Source of the DNA: Cyanoderma ruficeps
Taxonomy: Eukaryota; Chordata; Aves; Passeriformes; Timaliidae
DNA length: 64,000 nt
Direction: 5' to 3'
Assembly (NCBI GenBank): GCA_008694505.1
Contig: VZDJ01000623.1
Span: forward strand, 17,355,754-17,419,753
Under the pieces are notes generated by a model that had not been told where the DNA came from, searched no databases, and saw only the letters and a list, made by a program, of their open reading frames with translations. The position numbers were made by a program, and so were the translations under genes. Position 1 is the stretch's first letter. Each line of letters begins with the position of its first letter. Below, one piece after another: positions 56,891-64,000 of this stretch.

Positions 56891-58814
56891 ATACCTGTAC
56901 ATGCAGTGCTAAGCTGCGACCCAGCAACCAGGTGTAAGTCCTCTTTCAAGTGCTTAAAATCTCTTCCTAGAGGTGATACCCCTCCTTGTTATTCCAATGA
57001 AGAAACTCTTTGTTTTAGAAAAAAACCCAAACACTTCCTATTTCTAATTTACTATTTTTGTCTCTCTATTTTTTTCCCCATAGACATTTTACCTATGAAA
57101 AATACACTTCCTACTGCATAAGCTTATTGTGCCATTGAAAGTGAAGCTCTGGACGCAGTAGGGGTTATATAGATAAATCCATCCCTACCATCTCTCAATG
57201 CACTCTGATTATCTCACAGAGAAGTCCTAAAATGAATCAATTCATGAGCCCTTGCGGTCTTTTTAACAGATAATTCATATTTTAATAAACTTAGTTTGAA
57301 GTTCAACCCTTTAGGGAATTTTATCAGAACAAGAAAACAGGTTGGTTTCTCCCCCAGCTGAAGGAAGGCAAGGAGAAATTGCCCAGTACCACAGCATCTG
57401 TGACAAGAGCAGGGACATTTGTACATGTGACACTGTCATAAGACACGGACAGGTTGGCCTTGTGACTAATCCTGCAGGAGTTTCCTGTGTAACTTACATG
57501 AACTCAAGGATAAGATAGTTGCCTTGCCTGCAGAAGAGGGATGATGATGTTTTTTCCCCTATGCTGTGTGTCTTGCCTGATTAGGTGAGAGCTTCCCCCT
57601 GCTGCAGGAAGTTTTTCATCTTATTGTTCTGCAGAGTATCTGTATAATTAGTCTTAATAAAGAGGCAGATACAAAACAAATCTGTCCCTAGCAATACTTT
57701 TTGAGCATAATTTTGAGTATATTCCTCCAAATTCAGTTGAGCCTACGGAATTCCCTGCTGTTCAATGGCAGTAGTGAAAGCCAGTACTGGCCAAAACTAC
57801 TTTTCTGTTGTTTTCACAGTCAAACCAATGACAAAAAGGAGAAAAAAAACAGATCTTGCAAGTTTTATACTAGAGGTCTCCTTCAGTTTCAGCTGTCACC
57901 CTGAGAGCTGCTCAGACCCTAGGCTGTATCTGAAAGGTGTACAACAGAGGATGCTCTGAACTCTGTTTCAAGCAGGAGGTGCTCATCAATGGGATTCATT
58001 TACTGAGGAATATGGATACAGGGTGGTGGCTGCAGGCAGACAAGGCAGACATGCTTTCTTTCCTAAAAGAGTCTCAGCCTCCATTCAGCTCTTTTCAGAA
58101 ATAACGTGTAATAGCAAAAAGATACATCTGAGAATAGGTATGAGTTCAAGGCCTCTTTTCTTACGGACAAGGCTGAGGGCTTATTAATATTCCCATGAAA
58201 AAGACCGTAAACAGTGACTTCAAATGAGACAAGTACTTCTTCACACCACACACAGTCACTGGGGCACTGCACACAGGATGATGTGGAAGCCAAAAGTATT
58301 TAAGAGTCAAATTGGATTAGGCAAATTCTCAGAGGACAGGTTCATGAGGGACTGTCACACCCAGTGGTTCTGCAGAGAAATTTGCTGAAGTGGATAGAGG
58401 GGAAGGACCAACCTTGATTCTTAAATCACCTTCACAACCACTGTCACCTTCTTCTCTTCCAGATTAACTGCAGCCAATCCATACAAGGGTAATAAAGATA
58501 GATAGATTCCTTGTTCAATTTATTGACAGAGAAGTAGGGATACAGAGCTAGTGTATCTAAGCATGGGAATTCACTTACCTAATTTTGAAATAAAGAGGTG
58601 GAGTGGTACAAGGTGTGCATGGGAATTGTCTTGGGATTCTTGCTGCATTTTCATTTGGGTCACAATATAATTACAAAGGCTTCCTGTAAGCCACAACAGA
58701 ACACTGAGAATTAGACACAAAGCTGACCCAGGAGTGGTCATAAGGCTTAACACCCTGAGTGAGTTCTGTAGTAGCTTTTTCTTATTGTCTAAGAGATGAC
58801 ACACTGGCTCAGGG
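56891..58814. other. Unique non-coding stretch
   Basis: About 1.9 kb with no supported gene. Frames of 67-77 codons occur on both strands without recognisable domains. Confidence 0.5.
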
Positions 58815-59009
58815 CGCCCAAGGGAATTGTAGGCGTCCCATCCCTGGAAGTGTTCACAGACAGGTTGGAAAGAGTTTTGAATAACCTGGTCAAGTGAAAG
58901 GTGTCCCTGTTCATGGCAGGGAATTAAAACTAGGTGATCTTTAAGGTCTCTTCCAACACAAAGACATCTTACTTGTTGTCATAGATTGCATTCTACAGTT
59001 CTATGACTA
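58815..59009 (+). mobile_element. CR1 LINE fragment, 3' end
   Basis: Sense-strand CR1 end: AATTGTAGGCGTCCCATCCCTGGAAGTGTTCACAGACAGGTTGG, 'AAGTGAAAGGTGTCCCTGTTCATGGCAGGG' and 'GGTGATCTTTAAGGTCTCTTCCAACACAAA'. After a short diverged spacer come tail-like words ATTCTACAGTTCTATGA (58990-59007). Confidence 0.9.
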
Positions 59010-59035
59010 GAAATTATCAAATATGTTTTGTTGTT

Positions 59036-59063
59036 AAAAAACAAACAAACAAACAAACAAAAC
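59036..59063. repeat. (AAAC)n microsatellite
   Basis: About six AAAC units following an A run, starting about 27 bp downstream of the end of a CR1 copy. Confidence 0.9.
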
Positions 59064-60504
59064 CCGAAACCCAGGCTATGTTTTTCTTTTCTGAAAGAAA
59101 AAGGAAAAATTCTCCCAAACACTTTGAGAAGGGCTGCACCAAAGGCTTTCACCTGGGATGCTTGAGACACATTCAAAACTTCATCCTGTCTGACTCAGAT
59201 TAAGGACATAAATTTTAGCTTCCTGTATCCCAGGTAAGAGCCCAAATTAGCAGAAGGCGGGTGATGGAGAAAGAAAGGGAAAACTTTCAGTGACTATTTG
59301 CATTTTATGTCACCAGTTCTTTTATCATTCTGAGATATGCTGATAAATGGGCTGGTTTCACATGGGGTTTGGATGCGTGGCACATGATACACCCAAACCT
59401 TGAGCCTGAGTTAGGGGAAATTTGTAGGCTGACCATAAAACGGTGTACATAGCCAGGCTGTATCTTCTGGCATTTATTATTTAAATGCCATTATACATTG
59501 CCTATTAAATTGAGGTTCTGAAGAAAACCCACTTCATCCAAGAATGGCTAATAGACTCATAATGAGAATTTCAATATAAAACTAAGATTTTTTCCAAAGT
59601 AATTTCCATTTTGGCATAAGCCAGAGTAGGGTTCTGATGGCTGTAACTGCAGACTGCTAATACTTGTCAAAAATTATTCAAAAGAATTTTTAATTTGGGC
59701 TCTAAGATCTTCTACTAGCACAGGTTAAATGTTCCAGCCCGTGACAGAAGACTTAGGGAGTTGTAAACCAGAAATAATTGAGATAATTGCATTCCAGCCT
59801 CCTTCATGTTTTCCCACCAGTACTGTTTCAAGCTTTTCTGGGCCTCCAGCTTAATGCAGTTTTAGATTTATTAATTAAAAGGTCACAAACCACATCTTTT
59901 GGACAAGGCATTACCAACTGCCTAGCAAGTCTCTTACCAGTAGAATAAAGGCTTAGTGGTTGAGACCAGAAAAGGGAGGTTTTGTTAGTTTCTTTGAGTA
60001 CTGGGTTGAAGCCAAGCAGTATTAATTCAACTCTTCATTCTCCTCTCTTGTGCCTGCTTCTTTCCTAATTCTTTGCCAAAAATGTGAGAGGATGTTATAC
60101 CTATAGCTTAATTTATTTCCCACAAAGACCTCATGGGATTTGAACCTCTGTTATAAATCTGAAGCTTAAAGTTTAATAAAAAACACAGGAATCCTTTATG
60201 TTATAGAAGAATCTCCCAGAAACCTGGTAAATGGCATCACACTGTTTAAGCCACAGGTGTATTTGCTAAGATCAGATCATTGCTGACTCTGATCACCAGG
60301 CAATACAAATTTGATTTGAATAACCCCTGAGTACATGCCAAAGTATTTGCTGAATGCATCAGAAAGAACATTCACCACTACATTTATGCCAGGTTTGTGC
60401 TTTTGATGAGATGGAATGAGAGTCAACATCTTAGACAATTTTTGACAAATGAAAATGACCAAAGATTTCTCAGGTGCAAAATTTTATGTAAAGAAGGACA
60501 GGTT
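59064..60504. other. Unique non-coding stretch
   Basis: About 1.4 kb with no gene or repeat recognised. Confidence 0.5.
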
Positions 60505-60643
60505 TTTTCAAGGTCAGGCTGGATGGGGCTCTAAACAGCCTGAACTAGTGCATGGCCTCCCTGCCTGTGGTAGTAATGTGGGAACTAGATGATCTTTAAA
60601 GTTCCCTCCAGCACAAGCCTTTCCACGAGCCTATGAAATCACA
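60505..60643 (+). mobile_element. Diverged CR1 LINE fragment, 3' end
   Basis: Sense-strand CR1 end: AGGTCAGGCTGGATGGGGCTCTAAACAGCCTG, then GTGGGAACTAGATGATCTTTAAAGTTCCCTCCAGCACAAGCC and a tail-like CCTATGAAATCAC. The GGATGGGGCTCTGAGCAACCTG wording marks a subfamily distinct from the 58815 copy. Confidence 0.88.
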
Positions 60644-61235
60644 ATAAGGAGATTTGAACAAGGCATTTGCATCCTCATGGAAGTGGTAGGACTGTCACAG
60701 TGGACTCCCCTCTTTTAAATATGATGTAAAATGCCAGATGATGACTTTATTTGGTGTAGGATATTAGTAACCACAGACACAGAGTCATTTAATCATCTGA
60801 ACTCACAACTTCTTTGGTGGCAGCTTAGGATTCCAAGTTGGAGCCAACTTCCCAAATAACATTGCTGTTTGCCCGCAGTATCTGTTGGTGTCTTTGAGAA
60901 GATTAATATACAAAGTGAAAATCTGCCACCCTTTTGACTCCAAGTGGGGTTTTCATCACTCACCGTGGGATTTCACAGGTCAGATAGAACTGCAATTGTC
61001 CATGCTCCACAGTTCTTCTGACTGAGGGACACTACTGAACAAGAGAGAACATCTTGTTAATAATACCTGAGGTTTGTGCTACTGTTCTCCAACACAGGCA
61101 TGCAGTGGCCACAGTTTTTTAAATTATTTATTCTACTATGCTTATGTGACTTGGTTCTCAAGAAAATCCAGGGCTCAGTATCAGATTCAGCCTTGGAGAT
61201 GAAGTTGCTACCCTCAGTTGTGTTGTTTTCTTCTT
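60644..61235. other. Unique non-coding stretch
   Basis: About 590 bp with no gene recognised. The 61- to 64-codon frames on both strands near 61057-61261 are unremarkable. Confidence 0.5.
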
Positions 61236-61325
61236 GTACCACCTTAAGCAATCCACTTTGACTTCCAGTGGCTCATCTCTTCCTCTGTAAAGTGAAAGAA
61301 AGGATAATTGCTCACTACTTACCAG
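61236..61325 (-). mobile_element. Possible MIR-like SINE remnant
   Basis: 'CACCTTAAGCAATCCACTTTGACTTCCAGTGGCTCATCTCTTCCTCTGTAAAGTG', then AAGGATAATTGCTCACTACTTACC, follows the antisense MIR pattern (CACTTAACCTCTCTG...CAGTTTCCTCATCTGTAAAATG...GGATAATA...ACTTACC). Divergence is high and there is no independent confirmation. Confidence 0.4.
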
Positions 61326-64000
61326 CTTTAGGTCTTAGTTAATGATTCAATTTGTGGAGCCCAAAGGAGGGAATATAAAATTAAGCTTGCTGCTCAGCAT
61401 CCTATGGCTGTGCCCATTCTACAAAGGGCAGCAGCAATAAAAAATAGGGAAAAATATTGCCCTAAGCACTGAAATGAGATTGAGTTCAAGAAGACAAAAA
61501 GCATGTTCGACCAAGTACAATGATGCCATTTCTGCATAGGCACTTTTGCAGAGGAAAACAAATGACTGTGAGAAGTAGTCCTTTTGCTTCCTTCAGCACA
61601 GAGGTGGAGGTGGAATCAACCCACCAGAGCTCACGCTCACGTTTTCTTGCAGACAAGATATTTCACTCTTCCAGCTTTCTCATCACCCTGCTGCCATAAC
61701 TATATGGGAAGTACATAAAGCTATGCGTACTGTTTAAACCCTCACATTTTGACAGAAAATTGGATGATATGACATGCTGCTTCCCCGAACAGGCGCTGTC
61801 TATCACCTTGCTGCTAATCTCTGTGATTAGTGACCTGCAATGTAAGTCAGCTATCAAAGACCACCTGTCCTTTTTGCTGTAAGCGCCTCCTAGCACATCA
61901 CTTTGTAGTGTCACACTCCCTTGTCTGGGTTTTGATTGATGCAAGTTTGTCTTTTGAGCAATGACTCAGAAAATAAATCATACCCCTTGCCATTCATTGA
62001 GTGCGATTCTGCAGCACAAAGCTGGTGGGGTTAATCAAAGCTCCAAAGAGCAACAAAACCAACACAACTGAGAGTGAGGAGGAGAGATATAAAGGATAAA
62101 ACATCATAAAAAGGATTATTTGGGAGCCAACCAAAGCAAAAGCAAAATAAAATGAGCTGCAAATAAGCATTACGTTTGCTGCTCTACTGCACCAGAACCA
62201 GAAAGCTGATTCTTTTTCTCCATTCCCTGACATATATGCAGGGATGTGAGAAGAGTCCCACATTTCTGAAAAATATAGCTATATCAAGGAATCTAGTTTT
62301 ATAGGCTTTTATTTCTAAGTAACCCTTTCTGGGGTCAGTGGGATTTTTCTGAGTGGAATAAGTATAGACAGAAGGATGCTTCTGTTGTGAACTGTACTCC
62401 AGACCAGATTGTGGTCCAGCTGGGATTGGACCCCCAAACACAGAGGGATGCCAAAAATAGGAATGGCTATTGCAACTAATTGGCCTTAAAAAAAATTTTT
62501 TTAAAAAAGGAAAAAAAGGTGAAATTTAATATGTTGTACAGACAGCAATATAATGAAAGAATCAAACAAAACTAGAAACATTGCATTATAGGACAAGAAA
62601 GCCCTTTCCAAATATAAATGATTCAGAGCAAGAGGGTTTTGTGCTTTTATGGTGGGAAAATGAACACAGAGATGGAAAGGTCTGTATTAGAAAGCCTGGT
62701 TTTTTACATCCGGCCCAGCAAGTTTATGGAAGCTTTTAAAATTATGAGGAGCAATCATGAGCTAAAGACGGAAAGAAACTAGTGGTTGAGTACGTAACTG
62801 AGAAGAGTGTGATTCTTTGTGTTCGTCATGTGCCAGAGAAGTCAGGAAAAGTGTGAGGTGTTGATGGCACTGATGAAATTGTAGCAGAAGTAAAATCTAG
62901 ACACAAGGAGTAGCAGATAAAAAAATAATAATCGACCATGGAAAAACCATGAGGCAGACTCTCCGACAACACAGCTCCATTGAAAGTAAGGTATCTAAAC
63001 CACCTGGGAATTGGGCCATAAAACTGAGATGACAAGAACTGCATGTCCATGGAGAAGCGCTGGAAACTCACTTAAGTTGGGTAAATGCAACAGTTCAGTC
63101 TTCAAAAATAACTTTTAAAAAAATCTTAATTATGTTTTATGGAGGTAACCTTTCTATTTGGAAAGTTAAGCCAAGTTGTGAGGGAGAGAGAAATAAAAAG
63201 TTGGGAAGAGTTAAATTTATAAAGAAATGAATGAGTTGGGAATAGAGACTGTTACAGAGGAATGTGCATATGGCTGGTGCAAATTTACAGGGCTATTTTT
63301 GATGAACTGTAGGAGAATTTCCAGTTTTTCAGCACCTTTCCTTACAAAAAGAAAACTCTTCATCTGGTGGGAATTCAGTCAATTTCCTCATGGCTTTTTG
63401 TCGTTTCCTAAGTTGCAAGGTTACTAATGGTAATTACAGACCTTGTTTGTACCTTGTGGCTCTAGCAGTGCAAAAAGGTTTTCTTGGCACATGATCCTCT
63501 CCTGCTAGAGGGTTTTTAAATGACCAGCCCTAGGTAGGAATTGCTACAATGCTTGGGAGCAGATAGAAGCCACCTGCCCTCATTTCTTTCTTAGAGAGTA
63601 TCCACTTCTCACTCACATTCTTCTATCTCCATCTCCCATAACAATAAACCACAATTTCAGTGTTCATTATAGTGGCTCTCAATACTGGGCTTTTGTGAAG
63701 GAGCCTGTTTTAAGGTGTTATATTCAAAAGTATAACAAACCTGCTCCTTCTAAGGTTTTCAAACAGGGATGCTATAAAGGAGACAAACTGACAATAACAA
63801 GTGTAAAAAAAGTCACAATTTGTCAAGCCAAAAAAGCTTTTTTTTTAAAAAAAAAGGGGGAGATGACAGTGCACTGAAAGGCAATCAGGTGGTCTATTTC
63901 TTTTATTTCTTTCCAGTGTGAAAGCACCAGTATGTTTGATTCAATGCAAAAACCAAAGAAAACTACTAATATTTGGTAGATCTCTTACTTGCTGCTATTG
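61326..64000. other. Unique non-coding stretch to the window end
   Basis: About 2.7 kb with no confirmed gene. It has a motif-rich island (61730-62045), an A/T palindrome (62484-62510), a second A/T-rich near-palindrome (63825-63860) and a strong acceptor-like site at 63916 close to the window edge. Confidence 0.5.

Noticed and set aside
58463..58488. 26-bp micro-exon between CTTCTTCTCTTCCAG and CAAGG|GTAATA
   Set aside because: Same reason: strong acceptor, moderate donor, no coding information content.
1..64000. Endogenous retrovirus, tRNA, rRNA, CRISPR or bacterial/phage genes
   Set aside because: I looked for paired LTR-like ends, primer-binding-type words, tRNA A/B boxes, spaced direct repeats and dense operon-like frames and saw none I could support. 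Weak, old LTR remnants could still be missed by eye.

Overview
The window reads as vertebrate nuclear DNA, most probably from a bird. The main evidence is about 21 recognisable CR1 LINE fragments. Many carry the bird-typical CR1 3' end (tail octamers such as ATTCTATG or ATTCTGTG, then the 'GGTTGGAAGGGACC' block seen from the antisense side). A few very old MIR-like SINE remnants are also present. I saw no Alu, B1 or L1 elements, no bacterial gene organisation, no rRNA or tRNA gene, no CRISPR array and no intact retrovirus. Base composition is AT-leaning and CpG-poor, as expected for a gene-poor part of a large chromosome, either a gene desert or a very long intron.

Layout: 1-12,000 is mostly single-copy sequence with three antisense CR1 pieces (2622, 7077, 8268) and a TG/TA microsatellite near 5,000. 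12,000-20,000 has an old sense-strand CR1/L3-like piece, four antisense CR1 pieces, an AAAGAG hexamer array and a MIR-like remnant. 20,000-35,000 is mainly unique, with two small CR1 fragments and the best coding candidate (20128-20343). 35,800-48,000 is the richest in transposons. It holds a ~0.95 kb antisense CR1 and a ~0.87 kb sense CR1, both keeping a decayed end of the reverse-transcriptase ORF, plus several shorter copies and a 25-unit ATC microsatellite. 48,000-64,000 is again mostly unique, with scattered CR1 and MIR-like pieces and several motif-rich islands that could be enhancers.

No complete protein-coding gene can be supported. Almost all open frames are short, lack conserved sequence, lie in CR1 or come from microsatellites. 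One short + strand frame at 20128-20343 has clean coiled-coil heptads, a spectrin-repeat-like helix boundary, local CpGs and a possible splice donor. It may be an internal exon of a long gene and is offered only as a candidate. Weaker exon-like spots are at 38057-38173, 21736-21971, 30819-30911 (minus strand) and 63917 onward. CR1 copies are biased to the minus strand (15 of 21), which fits, but does not prove, that the window lies within a + strand transcription unit.

I did not find a novel multi-gene biological system. What merits follow-up is the exon candidate, the possible regulatory islands, and the polymorphism-prone or non-B-DNA repeats.
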